Origin: Cryptomeria japonica
Lineage: Eukaryota; Streptophyta; Pinopsida; Cupressales; Cupressaceae
Length of the DNA: 64,000 nt
Reading direction: 5' to 3'
Assembly: GCF_030272615.1 (NCBI RefSeq)
Contig: NC_081410.1
Span: 573,759,241-573,823,240 of the forward strand
Shown piece after piece: positions 10,377 to 22,407 of this stretch. The notes beneath the pieces are model-generated. The model saw only the letters and a program-made list of their open reading frames with translations. It did not search any database and was not told the origin of the DNA. The position numbers and the translations under genes are program-made. How positions within the stretch are numbered: position 1 is the first letter of the stretch; each line of letters opens with the position of its first letter.

Positions 10377-11272
10377 TATTTATGCTTCTTAATTTTTGTC
10401 CATAGCTCCTCTGAAATGGGTCAGGAGGTTCATATTGTAATGTCGGCACTGTAACTCTTCTCGTACGTGCCTGGAGGTGTGAAGTTTCGTCTGTCGCCTA
10501 TTTTGAAAATTTTGGCAGAACAAAATTTTGATGTCGGAAAATGCTGTGAAGATTTTCCTGGATTGGAAATATTGAATTAAATTGTCAACGTATTCTATCG
10601 ACGAATTTTTAAAAAAAAAAAATCCAGTTGTTTGGATATTTAATTTTCATATCAATATAAGTGTCTTTTTCAGATGTATAACAACGAAGACACCTTCAAA
10701 ATGATTTATAAGAATGAAGCCGCCTTGGAAATTGACAATTGAAATACTTTTATTGAAAAGGCAATATTCTTATAAACTACAAAAAAAATTTTGAGATCAT
10801 GCTCTATTCTGAATGCACTATCCTAGGGTTTGATTTGAGACGTTATAAAAAGTCTTTCATTTTATTGAAGTTAAAAAAATTCTTCCTTCGTAGAACGTAT
10901 AGAATCGAGTGGTGTTATTGTGGACGCAATGCTCTGGGACTATGGACGGCTTCTGGCCAAACTAATTAATGTGCTTTCGGCGAAACTAATTATTCTGCTT
11001 TCTTTAAGATTCATTTTCTTCGCATAAAAGTTAATGTTTTGTAAGAGGATCCATTTTTTCGGGATTTCTGTCGGCCTCGTCTCTGGCTCACAACGAATCC
11101 ACTCTGTCTACGCGTTGCAACGCAGCTCTATGTCCCTTTTCCACACCTCTACAATAACTTTGCGTTATTCTCAATTATTGTTTTTAAGCATTTCAGACAA
11201 TAAACGGTAGAAAAGAAGACTCTTTGTATGCCATTTGTTCCATTTGAATTTTTTTGGGAAATGATTTATTTT
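10377..11272. other. Spacer between the bHLH gene and its decayed copy
   Basis: No gene seen. A short tandem echo, 'AAACTAATTAaTgTGCTTTC', occurs twice near 10960-11002. It probably holds the 3' UTR of the first gene and the former promoter of the second. Confidence 0.5.
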
Positions 11273-12885
11273 GCATGCAGTGTTGGGTTCATCAGGGGTG
11301 ACCTGTCAATGGAGGAAAAAATCAGCTGCCGTATGCTTCCGTGGACCCGGAGAGCTTCGTGACTCATCAGAGAAGAGGTAAAATCCGTTAAAAGATTCGC
11401 TCTTTGGAGAAACGGATACCCCAGGGTTCGAAACATGACACGGCCAAAATGCTGGACGAGGCTATCAAAGTATCTCAAATTCTTGCAAGCGCAACTCCAA
11501 GCTTTAGAAACTATGCCCCAAGCGGATTCGAAGCAGGGTTTCAAATCAAACCCTAACAGAAATGAAGATTACAAAAATATTTGTCTGTCAAACCCTAACA
11601 GAAATGAAGATTACAAAAATATTTGTCTGAAGTCAAATTCTTGCGCTTCTCTAACAGAAATGAAGATAGCATAAATATTTGTCTTATGTCAAATTCTTGC
11701 AAGCGCAAGTTCAAGTTCCAGATTCGAAGCGATTCGAAGCGAGATCTCAAATCAAACCTTAGGATAGCATAAATATTTGTCTAAAGACAAATTCTTAAGC
11801 GCAAGTTCAAAGTTTTAGAAACTATGTCTCAAGTGTATTCGAAATGAAATCTCGAATCAAACCCTAGGAGAACCTTAGATAGCAAAATATTTGTCTAAGT
11901 CAAATTCTTGCAAGCACAAGTTCAAGTTTTAGAAACTATCCGTCAAGCGGAGTCGAAGCGAGATGTCAAATCAAACACTTTGAGAATCGACGATAGCATA
12001 AATATTTGTTGAAGGCAAATTCTTGCGAGCGCAAGTTTTAAAAACTATACCTCAAGCGAATTCGAAGAGATATCTCAAATCAAACCCTAACAGAACCGAT
12101 AGCATAAATATTTGTCTGAAACCAAATTCTTGAGCTTATTTGTCTGAAGCCAAATTCTTGCGAGCTCAAGTTTTAAAAACTATGCCTCGGGCAGATTCGA
12201 AGAGAGATCTGAAATCAGACTCCAACAAAACTTAAATATTTGTCTGAAGCCAAATTCTTGCAAGCGCAAGTTTTTAAAACTATACCTCAAGCAGATTTGA
12301 AGAGAGATCTCCAATCAAACCCTAACAGAACCGAGCATAGCATAAATATGTCTGAAGCCAAATTCTTGCAAGCGTAATTTCAAAGTGCTAGAAACTATGT
12401 CTCAAGCGGATTCAAAGAGAGATCCCTAACAGAGCCAAGGATAGCATAAATATTTCTCTGAAGCAAAATTCTTGTAAGCGCAAGTTCAAAGTTTTTAGAA
12501 ACTTTGCCAGAAGCGGATTCGAAGCAAGATCTCTAATCAAACTCTAACAGAACCGACGATAGCATAAATATTTGTCTGAAGTCAAATTCTTGTCTTAGAA
12601 ACTATGCCGAGATCTCAAATCAAACCCTAACAGAACCGAGAATAGCATAAATATTTGTGTGAAACAATTACTAATAGCAACGGCACACGGAAGCTTGTGC
12701 TTCAAAATGCTTTTGCGCTACAGAGAACAACATATGCTTCAGCTTTATCAAAGAATCTATCTACTAACCAGATGCTTCACACTTTGCTGAGCTCGCCTAC
12801 AATTTAGAAGAAGCTTTTCAGTGCGGGGAAAATCATCGTCACAGTACAGTAGAAAGAAATGCTTCCGTCTGCATCTCCAATTTTT
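11273..12885 (+). pseudogene. Decayed tandem duplicate of the bHLH gene
   Basis: The start aligns with the neighbour: ATG-CAG-TGT-TGG (M-Q-C-W) against M-E-C-W, then a Trp codon changed to TGA. About 690 bp of the N-terminal half is missing, so the text jumps to the bHLH domain (PYASVDPES...). That domain has stop TAA for Glu (CCGTTAAAAG) and a 1-base insertion in 'ATCAAAGTATCTC' that shifts the frame. Next comes a tandem array made from the segment after helix 2, and then the C-terminal end (12725-12885), where Gln codons have become TAG. Clearly non-functional. Confidence 0.9.
11471..12660 (+). repeat. Minisatellite grown from a bHLH coding segment (~12 units)
   Basis: Units start at the anchor CAAATTCTTG near 11471, 11635, 11690, 11790, 11901, 12016, 12122, 12157, 12251, 12358, 12466 and 12579. 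Most are about 100-118 bp, some shorter. Each unit corresponds to the intact gene's 10030-10147 (KFLQAQ ... [14 protein letters not shown]). A 43-bp sub-duplication sits at 11543-11630. Inter-unit differences show the array is not recent. Confidence 0.9.
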
Positions 12886-13664
12886 AATTCGACTAATATT
12901 TATTAAATATACTCCCTATTTCATTTTGATTACAAAATGCAAGCTGCAGCCCTCCTTCAACAGTCTTTCTCTGTGCAAATTATGTGCTTATTTAGCAAAT
13001 GCATTGCAATAATTTTGCCCTGTCTTGGCCAATATATTGCTCAACTGTACTGTTCACCATTGCATCATAGCATTGAATACCTAAATGAATGGATAAATTC
13101 TTAGTCGTAGAAAGAATGCCCATATTTTCTGGATTCATGTAGGAAATTGAATACCTAAATGAATGTAACTTGTGTTTGAGCTCTTTCTGTAATCTTTGGG
13201 CAGAGTAAATTTTGTCAATGACATAATTACGAATCTGCAAAGCATTTAATCCATTCATGAACCAAATCGATCATATCAAAATTACAGGTCAACAACTGCA
13301 AAACAGAAGAATTTATTGCCAAAAGAGAAACATGGTTTGGATTCAAATCGCAGGCTCAGTTTTCCTCGCTATTATCCCCTGCATTTTCGTGTTGCTTCCC
13401 GCTTACTAACATCAACGGAAAGTTTTCTCGCTTAATATTTTAATTTTTTGAAGGCTTCATTGATATTGCTTATTATGTTTGCTTATGTTCATCAATTCAC
13501 TTGGATTTATTTTTTCATTCTTTTTGTACCTTTAGATATGAAATTATTTAAAATAATTTATAAATAAATTAAAATAATAACAATGTTCAGAAAATTGAAA
13601 GTAAATAAAATTAACAAGAATAATTTTTAATAGTTATTTATGGAAAAATAAGTGCATCAAAATT
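12886..13664. other. Spacer
   Basis: No gene seen. A 20-bp echo (ATTGAATACCTAAATGAATG) occurs near 13072 and 13146. Confidence 0.5.
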
Positions 13665-13674
13665 ATAATTTATT

Positions 13675-13796
13675 GGGGTGAACCATGTAATGCAGTGGTT
13701 AAAACACTTGTTTGGTGAGTCAAATCTTAAGCTCGCCGATTTGAACAACAATAGTGTTGGTAGGTGCCCCTTATCAATAAAAAAAGGAAAAAAATA
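13675..13796 (+). mobile_element. tRNA-derived SINE
   Basis: 122 bp with a box A-like 'GCAGTGGTTAAAACACTTG', a box B-like 'CGATTTGAACA', and an A-rich tail. It is flanked by 10-bp duplications ATAATTTATT (13665-13674 and 13797-13806). Non-coding; RNA polymerase III promoter inside; moved by LINE machinery. The right TSD overlaps the inferred TSD of LINE-a. Confidence 0.7.
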
Positions 13797-14092
13797 ATAA
13801 TTTATTTTTTATATTAAAAGCAGCCAAAACTAGGGGGTTAACCCAGGTACAGATAAGATAATAGTAGATAAGTCAGCAGAGAAACAACAAAATCATATCC
13901 TCCTAAACTTTCCTCTATCAAAAACTTTAAACATGATGCGCATATTAACCGAGTATATAAAAGTCATAATTAAAATATGTCATGCAGGGAAAAAGATAGT
14001 TAAGTCCAGGAATAACTAGAAACCATAACTATAAGCTGACAGACCATTACGGCCATTCAAAAAACCAAAAACCCAACTCATAGAAAACACAA

Positions 14093-15586
14093 CTACTTCT
14101 TTTTGTCATGGCTCCTCTTGGGGAGGAGCTTCCTTGTCCATTCTTTGGTGAGGAATTTAAAGAAGACCTTGTAGTCCTCATTCTCCTTTCCTTTACCTTT
14201 GAGTGTGCTTTCCTGCAAGAGATGAAGAGTGGTTGCAGCATTGTGCATGACATTCAGAGAAAACTTGGAGACATCATGCATCTTGTTCTCAATGGCCTTC
14301 GTTCTGTTGGTAATTTCGTGTAGGTTTTTGATCATGCCATCCACTTTCTTTTCCAAATCCATCAGTTTGTCATCCGCTTCCTCCTTGATGCTACTCACTT
14401 CCTTCACCACCATCATCTTATCAAACCTGAGAGTCGGGGACAGAGAGTTCGCTCGGGATTTGGGACCAGCATTCGGGCTCATGGAATTTTTCGGGCTCTC
14501 AGACACATGGGTGGAGCTGACAGAATGGGGGGTCGAGGTGGAATGAAATGAGGCTGCACTACCAAAGGGGATGGAATTCCCAGTTTCATGGGATGAGGAG
14601 GGGTCTTTTAAGGGTTTCTCAGGGGTTTTGGATGCCAATCTCACAGAGCGACAGGGAGTGTTAGCTTCATCCATAATCTCCACATCTGAGTTGATTTCTT
14701 GGAAGCTCACTTTCTTGGGGGGTTTTGAATCCTCCGAGTAGCACTTTTTATTTCCCTTACTGGAGGAGCCACGTTCAAGCAACCGAGGAGGGCTTATGTC
14801 AGGGTTATCAGTAGCTATGGCTGGAGATTGGATTTCAGGCACATTTTGGATAGAAATCATGCAAGGAGGGCAGAGGGCCAAGTGGAAATTGTAAAGGCGG
14901 AGGATAAGGCCTTGGTGGAAAATAGTAAAGTCCTTGCCTTTCTTCTTGGCTTCAGAAATATCTCTCACATTAGAATCCATAGAGTGTAGCAGAAAAAAAG
15001 AGATGGAGATAAGATCTTTATTCCTAAGATGGTTAAGGAAAGGAAGGTGATAGTAGTAGAAAACCCCATACCATCCTTCAAGACTGAAATACTTCATGAT
15101 GATGTAGCAGACCTCATCCCAAGGTGGCGAAATCTCTTCCTGATTGAAGCTGCCAGCCCGCTTCACAGGGTTGTCCCCATCGTGGAAAAAATGGTTTAGG
15201 TTGGTGGTGTCCGATATGCGACTCTATTTCTTTCATTTCCTACCCTCTATGGATAGGCCCGTCGACTAAGCAATCACATCTTCATTGGCTTCGAATGAGA
15301 TACCACCCATAGTGACCCTTCTATCCTACTAGGAGGCCACAAAGTGCTTCAATAGTCTCTCCTCATTTCCTTTCGTGCTCTCCATGAATTTATCAATGGC
15401 TTCTTCTAAGCACACAAACCAAACCGTCGACGTGGCTTTGAATTCATCCATTTTGTCAAGTTCAAGTCTCAGTCTTTCACCCTCCATGGTCATTTCCTCT
15501 AGCTTAGAAGAGCAAATGAAAAATAGGGCAGCAAGGATACAAAGCCAATCAAGAGCAGAAGCAGAGTCAAGAAGAAAACTCAACAA
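14093..15586 (-). pseudogene. LINE-a downstream ORF (type 1), unknown function
   Basis: One minus-strand frame covers about 498 codons with five stops (four TAG, one TGA), all between 15330 and 15200. N-terminal part: DRRVTMGGISFEANEDVIA then STGLSIEGRK. Middle: MKYFSLEGWYG...LPFLNHLRN and GLILRLYNFH. Then a Ser/Pro-rich linker with basic clusters, and a predicted coiled coil (DLEKKVDGMIKNLHEI). The C-terminus is basic (RSHDKKK). The same protein family occurs in LINE-c and LINE-d. It resembles no family I can name; the N-terminal logic (beta-hairpin, then I-x-x-x-T-G-L) recalls plant transposon-associated or PMD-like domains, but that is only a guess. Confidence 0.75.
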
Positions 15587-16012
15587 TTTCTACAATAAAA
15601 TCATGCAATAATCACCGTGATTATTGTAAGTCGTGTTTAGAAAAATTTCGTGCCATATCATGAAATCTATTACACTCATGTGAGACATCAATCTGCCCAA
15701 TGTGACTTAGTCAAGCCCAACTATTGCCTTCATCACCACCAATGACATTTGTCCGGATGATAAATAAAAATATTCTATCGATACTATGCCAATAAATATC
15801 ATCATTATTTAAACCCCCTTGAGACTGATGACAAGGCCATATGCAACTACATGGCAACCCCAACCCATGATGGGCGGGTTTCCCCTCCAAATTCAAAATT
15901 TGAAAATTGATGCTCTTCATCTAATAACAATTAGAAAGATTCCTCATTGAGACTTATTTTTTTCTTTCTCCAAGATCTCCTTGGTGGTCATTGGCAGCAG
16001 ATCAGTGTTCCT

Positions 16013-16440
16013 CTAGCATCGTAAGTTGTCTTGCAGCCTACCAACAATAGCCATAAAGTCAGCAGGCGCATTCCCTTCTCTGAAAATGTGGCGGATAGTG
16101 AAACAATCAAGGTTAGCCAGAAACATTCTTGCATCCCTCAAAATAGATTCCACTTTCCAACCCGCTATAGATCTACCACTAACAACTTCCCCAATTACTT
16201 TAGAATCACCTTCAATTTCCAGTTGTCTAATACCTATAGCAGTGGTGAACTTAAGGCCCCATAGGAGAGCCATTCCCTCAACTTGAATGATAGTATGATT
16301 CTTTAGGATACCCGCATAGGAAGAAATAGTAGTCCCCTGATGATCATGAACAACACCAGCTCCCGCTTGCTAGGTATTTTGAGCTAACCCATCAAAATTC
16401 AGTTTATGCCAAGAGGGGTTTGGGGCTAACCATTTGGTCC
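16013..16440 (-). pseudogene. LINE-a RNase H domain
   Basis: The minus-strand frame begins WHKLNFDGLAQN and continues through GAGVVHDHQG, EGMALLWGLKFA-type helix, LEIEGDSKVIGEVV and HIFREGNAPADF. This is the plant LINE-type RNase H (RVT_3) order with Asp-Glu-Asp positions visible. One TAG stop sits after the first strand. Confidence 0.8.
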
Positions 16441-17199
16441 TTTTTCTGTTGATCTTTGAAGTGTTATTGAAGAGTTTAAACTCTAGGGGGGAGCTTCCAG
16501 AGTTCTGCAATTCTTTTATCAGTCAGGTTAGGAGGATTTTTTTTTTGTGGGGTGGGTTTCCACCTAGTCACTGATATATTATCCATAAGCATTTTGAAAC
16601 AACTAGAAAAAACATTATTAGGGGAGGTTTTAGCATCTCTGAAGATTATTTTATTTCTTTCTTTCCAAACACTTCAACAGATATGAGGAGGGATCTGCCT
16701 CCATAGCTAAATAATCAGGGGGTGGTGGGTAGGAGGTGACCATCCCTTAACAAACTGATGAATGTTATCATGAAAAACCCAATGTATACCACATTTTTGA
16801 ATAGTAATGGCCCACAAGTGGAATACAAAAGGGCAGTGGATGAAATGATGGCCAAAAGATTCCTTCTTAGCTTTATATAAGATACATTTGTTGGGAAGTT
16901 GGAATCCTCTCCTTTCAAATTTTCCCGAGTCAATATTTTTTCATGCATAAGGGACCACCAAAAGAAGTTAATTTTTGGAATAAGTTGTGGGTTCCATATC
17001 TTTTTTCAGCATTCAACATCACTAATGGGTCTCAAGCATTGTATGTAAGCAGACTTGACCGAGAAATCCCCCAACTGGGTCCCTTTCCAGATGAATCTGT
17101 CCTCATGGAGAGATAAAGGTACCTTGCACACAAGCATTAGATCCTGAAGATCAAGGGAAGTAGGCAATATGTTAGGTCGATCATTAAAGATTAGGGAGA

Positions 17200-18380
17200 T
17201 GTTCTTCTACCTTCCTCTTCCTGGCAAAATGTAGTCAGCAATATAATCATCAAAGTGATCCTTTAGGGAATTTATTATTTGGCAGAATTGAGATTCAGCC
17301 AAAGGTTTGTCATCTAGACAAGAGTCCTCCCAAAACCTAATCTTTCTACCATTTCGAATCTACCAATCCAGTCCTTCTCTGATAATAGTTCTAAGTTTTA
17401 GAATGTTGTTCATAATTTTGACCCATGAGGTAGGCCACTAGAACTCAAATTAAAGCAGAACTGTTCCCTTTCCAAATACTTAGCCCTGATAATGTTACAC
17501 CAGTCTACCTCACCTTTAGTTAGGGTCCAACCCACTTTAGCAATTAAGGCCTTGTTCAAGGCATTTATCTTTCTGATACCAAGAGCCCCCATGGTCTTGG
17601 GTAAGCAAACAGTATCCCAGTTGACTAGAGAGAGGCACTTCTTTTCCTCCATACCCGTCTAGAGAAAAGTTCTTTGGATCTTCTCAAGCTTGTCCCCCAT
17701 AGCACCAGAGATTTTGAACAAGGAAAGGAAGTACACAGGGATGCCCTAGAGGGAAGCAACAAGGAGTTGGAGCTTCCCCACACTACTAAGGAATTTTCCC
17801 TTCCACCCAACAAGTTTCTTATGTACTCTTTCAAGGATAGTATTCTAAAATGCAAGGGTAACCTCTTTAATAGTGAGAGGGAGACCTAGGTAAGTCCCAG
17901 GAAGAATAGCAGACATACACCCAAGGATATTAAGGATTTTAGTCTAAAGGTCCAAGGGGATATTGAAGAAGAAGAGATTACTTTTATCATAGTTGATACA
18001 TTTCCCTGAAGTAGAGGCATAGTTAGCAAGAAAATTCTTCTAGTGTTTAGCCTCAAATACAGAGGATATACCAAAAAGAAAGGTATCGACCACAAGTTGT
18101 TGAATCACTAAGGGGGGAATAGTAGAAGCCACTTTAAACCCTGCAATCTTCCATTGACCATCAAATCCACCACATTCCTACCCAAAACTTCTACAATCAT
18201 AATAAAAAGATAAGGGGATAGGGGATCTCCCTGTCGAATACCTTTTCCAACTTTAAAGTGGCTCCTAGGAGTCCCATTGATCAAGACAAAGAATTGAACC
18301 GTAGAAACACATTCCCATATCATATCAACAATTTTTTGATTGAAGCCCAGTTTTGTTAATGTATATATTTAGATCTAGTA
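17200..18380 (-). pseudogene. LINE-a reverse transcriptase (decayed)
   Basis: The minus-strand frame shows GKGIRQGDPLSPYLF (RT block 4), then LVVDTFLFG where a functional enzyme has F-x-D-D; the first catalytic Asp is Val. Farther on come LGLPLT, GWKGKFLSSVGKLQL and the block 'VCLPKTMGALGIRKIN', all typical of plant L1. Five in-frame stops between about 18070 and 17640 are all TAG. The zinc-binding segment downstream (LPNKCILYKAKKES) has lost one Cys to Tyr. Confidence 0.85.
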
Positions 18381-18392
18381 ATTATTTTTTAT

Positions 18393-20413
18393 GAATATTT
18401 AAATTTGTATAATAAAATATTTATTTTTATTTCATTTTATGTATTAAATTATAAATATTATATTATTGGGTAAAAATTATATTTTTATTGTTCATGTAGG
18501 ATAAATATTTTTGTACTTGTGTCTTTTTTTTAATTGAAAGATACATGTATATACTGACAAAAATTGTAATCTTCCATAAACTTGGGTTGATCTCAATAAC
18601 CTTTTACCCTTTCATATATACAAATGCTTAGGCACTTAATCACTATCTTATTTTTGCATTTACAGGCTCTCACACAATTGTTATATTTACACATTTATCG
18701 AACTCATGGACATATCCTCTCTCTTTACAAAAATTAAATTCATGCTTTGTCTATTTCTCCCTATTCACCTTCTTGTCCTAAGCTAACTAAACACATGTTC
18801 AATACAATTTAATGCGAAATTACTAATATTTTAATATACTCACTGCATTCATTGTAGTAATTAATCAACAGTATACATTATGATTTGATTCATTTCAAGG
18901 AGTAAAGAACATGCATACATCATTTAAGAGCTCTTTCCTAATCTTGTAAGTATTTCTAGAAATTAAGTTAAGGAAGCTCATCTCTTTGCAATACAATGAG
19001 AACCCTATGATGGTATTCTTAAATAATGTCAACCCCATAGGTAAAGACCCACTAGATGACTAGATGAGCATAATTCTAATGTACATAGGGATGGTTCTAA
19101 CTCAAAGGAATAGTTTGGTGATACAAATTTATTCTTAAAAAACACATAAATCTAGCACAGTTTCCTTAACTAACAAGTATATTTGCCTAAATTAGCAGCA
19201 TAATTTCCTTAATTAACAAGTATACTTGACATTAATATTTAGGAAAGTATACTTGTTTTAGTAATTTTTTTGGTACTTGTTATTATAATCTCTTTTTTTA
19301 ACTTGTGAATACCTAATTATTTCTCCACCAAATTAAAATTGTTATTTTTTCTTTTAATTTATTTTTCAATTTTTAAAAAGTCAAATGACTACGGATCCAC
19401 TATGTAAATCCGAATTTTGAGGCAATTTTTTAGGTCATATTAAGACAATATTTATTATGTTTAAATTTTACCAATTATTTAATATTGTAAAATTTTCTTT
19501 TGAAATTAAGTGTCCATTATCAAATTAAAAAGAATGGGAGCATTCACTAAATTTAATTTAATATGATTTTATTTTTCACTAGATTAGTCTCTAGCCAAAA
19601 ATATAATAAAATTAATAATATTTTAAATAAATTTAGAGGACTAAATTTAATCCAAATATTTTTTTTAAAATTAAAAGAATAATCATTTATAAATTTAAAA
19701 TAATAGTTTTTAAAAAAATTTAAATCAAATTTAACTAATTTAACTCACACTACAAAGATAAAATATTTATAAATAATTTTATGAGAAATTTTAATGTAAA
19801 CTATTAAAGTTTATATTAAACTATAATAATATTATTATTAAATTAAAATTATATTGTATTTTATTGTAAACTATTTTTCCATTAAATGATTATTATTAAA
19901 TTATTATTAGTATTTTATGAACTCTTAAATGACCTAACTATTTTTCATATTTTTTAACGAGTTAATCAATTTTATTTTATAATTAAACTATTATCAATGG
20001 TTTCAATACCTTTTATAATTTTGTGAGATCTTTTTAAAATTTAATATATGGAAAAATTCAATAACATGAGTAAAATCTCCTTAGGATAGTTTGGTTTGAG
20101 CTTGTTTCATGTTGGCTTCTCTCTAACTGCAATGTAAAATCTTTGAGAATTCAAATCCTTATAATAACTATTAAATGGTCTTCTATTTTTACAAGAGGCT
20201 TCATTTGCATGCCTTTTAGGTAAGTTTTTTTCCAATATTGTATTAATTAAATCAAGATGGCATGGAAAAAAGGAGGAATTTATTAATAGATTTTGAGATT
20301 CTATTCTTGGTTTAGTTAAGTTAGGGTTTTCGTCATGCAATTTAATAATATACAAATTTGATAATAAAATAATATTATAGATATAACAATTAAAATAACA
20401 TAATAATAATATT
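18393..20413. other. AT-rich spacer
   Basis: About 2 kb with very high A+T and no credible coding sequence. It contains the inverted repeat at 19215-19257. Several poly-A/T runs and degenerate repeats; no transposon ends identified. Confidence 0.5.
19215..19257. repeat. Perfect 13-bp inverted repeat
   Basis: AACAAGTATACTT (19215-19227) and AAGTATACTTGTT (19245-19257), spaced 17 bp. Each arm also contains the palindrome AAGTATACTT. It may be the heart of an old MITE; 'AACAAGTATA' also occurs near 19171. Confidence 0.6.
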
Positions 20414-20489
20414 GTGTTTACAAGGCTTATTAAAGAGTCTAGCAGGATTAATCCTACTCATGATGTAAAGGATAGAGTGGTGTGAAAAA

Positions 20490-20880
20490 AATCGAAGTTG
20501 GGTTGGATAAAAATTAATGGAATCTATGAGTCTTAGGAGCGGGTTGCATTGTGAGAAATGAAGGAGTAGTTTTAGAAAGGGCAACTTAGCGACATAAGGA
20601 TGATACCAATAATGAAATAGAGGCACAAGCCACTTTGCTTGCCGTCTCTCTCGTAGATAGACTTTCAATCACTAAGTTACATTTAGAGAGAGACTCAAAA
20701 ATAGTTATGGAGGCGATTTCTAAAGGAGTATCTCATTGATAGAGAATAAATAAAAGGAGTATCAGGCAAAGAATTCAAACGTTTTGATATTTTAAAATCT
20801 CGCATGTGTGATAGGAAGGAAATGCTAAACTTTAGCAGTTATCAAATCAAGGATGCAATTTAAATGACCAAAGGGTGAGG
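20490..20880 (+). pseudogene. LINE-b RNase H remnant
   Basis: Broken frames still show GWIKING, the stretch EIEAQATLLAVSLVDRLSI, KLHLERDSKIVMEAISKG, and later 'EGNA'. These are the second, third and fourth RNase H blocks of plant LINEs. Stops and small indels throughout. Confidence 0.75.
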
Positions 20881-21249
20881 TGGTGGGATAGCCCTAATGA
20901 GTCTGATTTATAATGATCGAAGGAGACGTACTTCCCACATTCTTCTACATTATTTAGCTGGATGATGTGGATCGATACATGTAGTGCTATAAATACACTT
21001 GAAACTTGTTTGTTGCCATTTTTCACTCTATTTAACTGTGTTTCAAAGTGATAATAGTTGAGTTGGAGGTGGCACGAGTAGCTTGAACTCAAAATGATTA
21101 TTTGGTCATATCGTACATCATTGATAGGAGGGAAAATTAAAGATCATTATTCTTGATTTGATATTGGGTCAGGTGGAGCCATTTCAATACAAAGGAGGGC
21201 AATGTTTTGGCTTTTCCAAGGTTGAGGTGTTTAAAGAAATCTTCAAATA

Positions 21250-21840
21250 GTGATAGGAGGGAGCTCAAATAATGCACAACTAGTAGTCATGGAAGCGAAT
21301 TTTTTGCTCCATTCTATTAAAAACCATCTTGTGCTTTTTGGAAAGGAGTCTAAAAAAAGGTTGAGGGGCATTTTAAAATTTGATGATCCCACATTTTTAC
21401 AGAGCATGGAGGCATTGCTAGGGGTAGACTATTTGTAGTCGAAATTTTGTTACAAAATGAATGTTGACATAATCTCATTGATGATTGCATGGGAGTTGAC
21501 ATTTGGTATAGAGGAGGAGGTGGTTTGGGTAGCAAAAGCCCGCGACCTAGATCATTCTCTATATGGCTTGACCTCTTTGATGGTGGGGGCTATGGTGGGA
21601 AGAGGCTTGAGGCATCCATTTGGTGAAGGGATAATGCCATAAGAGAATGATGTTGAGTTTAGACCCTTTGTTCTCTGGAACGATGGAGAGGACAGAGAGG
21701 CTAGAATAGAGGACGCATGGGTGGGTTGGGAGACCCTAAAAGACTACATTCGTGAGAAGGAGGTGGAGATTTAGATGGCACAGGCGATGAAGAAGAAGGA
21801 TGAGGTAAAGAAGACTAAATTTTCTCTAGAGAACTACTAG
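21250..21840 (+). pseudogene. LINE-b downstream ORF (type 2), unknown function
   Basis: A single plus frame with stops at 21436-21438 (TAG) and 21640-21642. Visible blocks: MEANFLL, FGKESKKRLRGILKFDD, then after the first stop KMNVDIISLMIA...GIEEEVVWVA, and an acidic/charged tail (AQAMKKKDEVKKTK). The MEANF start, the F-x-G...DD/DE-x-F block and the N-V-D-I-x-S-L block match the ORF after RNase H in LINE-e. No known domain recognised. Confidence 0.7.
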
Positions 21841-22175
21841 GTCAAAGGCCCCAGTAAAAAGAACATGAAAATCTAGAATGATCATAGTTTTCTGATATAT
21901 TTTGTTTAAAGTTTTTTGTAAATTGAAAAGTTTGAATTTGAAGTTTGGAGAATGACTAAAACCCAAATTTTGGGTGGTGGGGTAGCAGATTGTAGTAGGA
22001 TAATCTTTGTAGGTGGGTAGCTTGGGGTACCGAATGGTATCAGTGGCAGGGTCTGTTCTTGAAAAAAAAATTAGGGGTTGATCCTTGTTATTGGCTATGA
22101 CTAACAATTTATGTATAAAAATTTTAAATATTAATATAATACTATATTTTATCCAAAAACAAATAGTGTTTACAA

Positions 22176-22392
22176 TAGTAATATTTTATTTATTATAATA
22201 TGAAAACTATTTATTTTAGTTAGATTATGATTATCTTCATATAATTTCATAATATACAAATTTGATGATAAAATATTATTAATATAATAATAAAAAAAAT
22301 ATAATACAATGAATTATAATATTTTAGTTATTATAATATTAAAATACTAATATCATTAATAATATAATAGTATAAATAATTCAGTAATAACT
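22176..22392. other. AT-rich spacer with a repeated segment
   Basis: No gene. 'ATAATATACAAATTTGATrATAAAAT' at about 22249 repeats a stretch at about 20344, so parts of this flank are duplicated. Confidence 0.5.
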
Positions 22393-22407
22393 TTAATATA
22401 ATATTGT

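Larger units (their letters stand above)
13813..18382 (-). mobile_element. LINE-a: 5'-truncated L1-type LINE with an ORF after RNase H
   Basis: Order on the minus strand: reverse transcriptase (about 18380-17200), zinc-binding RT-associated domain (about 16990-16780), RNase H (16440-16013), a separate downstream ORF (15586-14093), and a T/A-rich tail near 13820. Candidate TSD TATTTTTTAT at 13803-13812 and 18383-18392; because it is low-complexity the borders are approximate. All frames carry stops, so the copy is dead. Confidence 0.75.
20424..22165 (+). mobile_element. LINE-b: truncated LINE with type-2 downstream ORF
   Basis: RNase H remnant (about 20490-20880), then a long region with a second ORF (21250-21840), then an A-rich end (CCAAAAACAAATA). 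Flanked by the 10-bp duplication GTGTTTACAA at 20414-20423 and 22166-22175. The 5' end is truncated inside ORF2, as usual for target-primed reverse transcription. Confidence 0.7.

Noticed and set aside
11471-12660. CRISPR-like array of regularly spaced repeats
   Set aside because: Units are contiguous coding-derived ~110-bp repeats with diverged sequence, in a plant genome, with no spacers or cas genes.
13000-13260. Small minus-strand gene (88 codons)
   Set aside because: No domain, no coding bias, and it crosses the echo repeat; likely chance.
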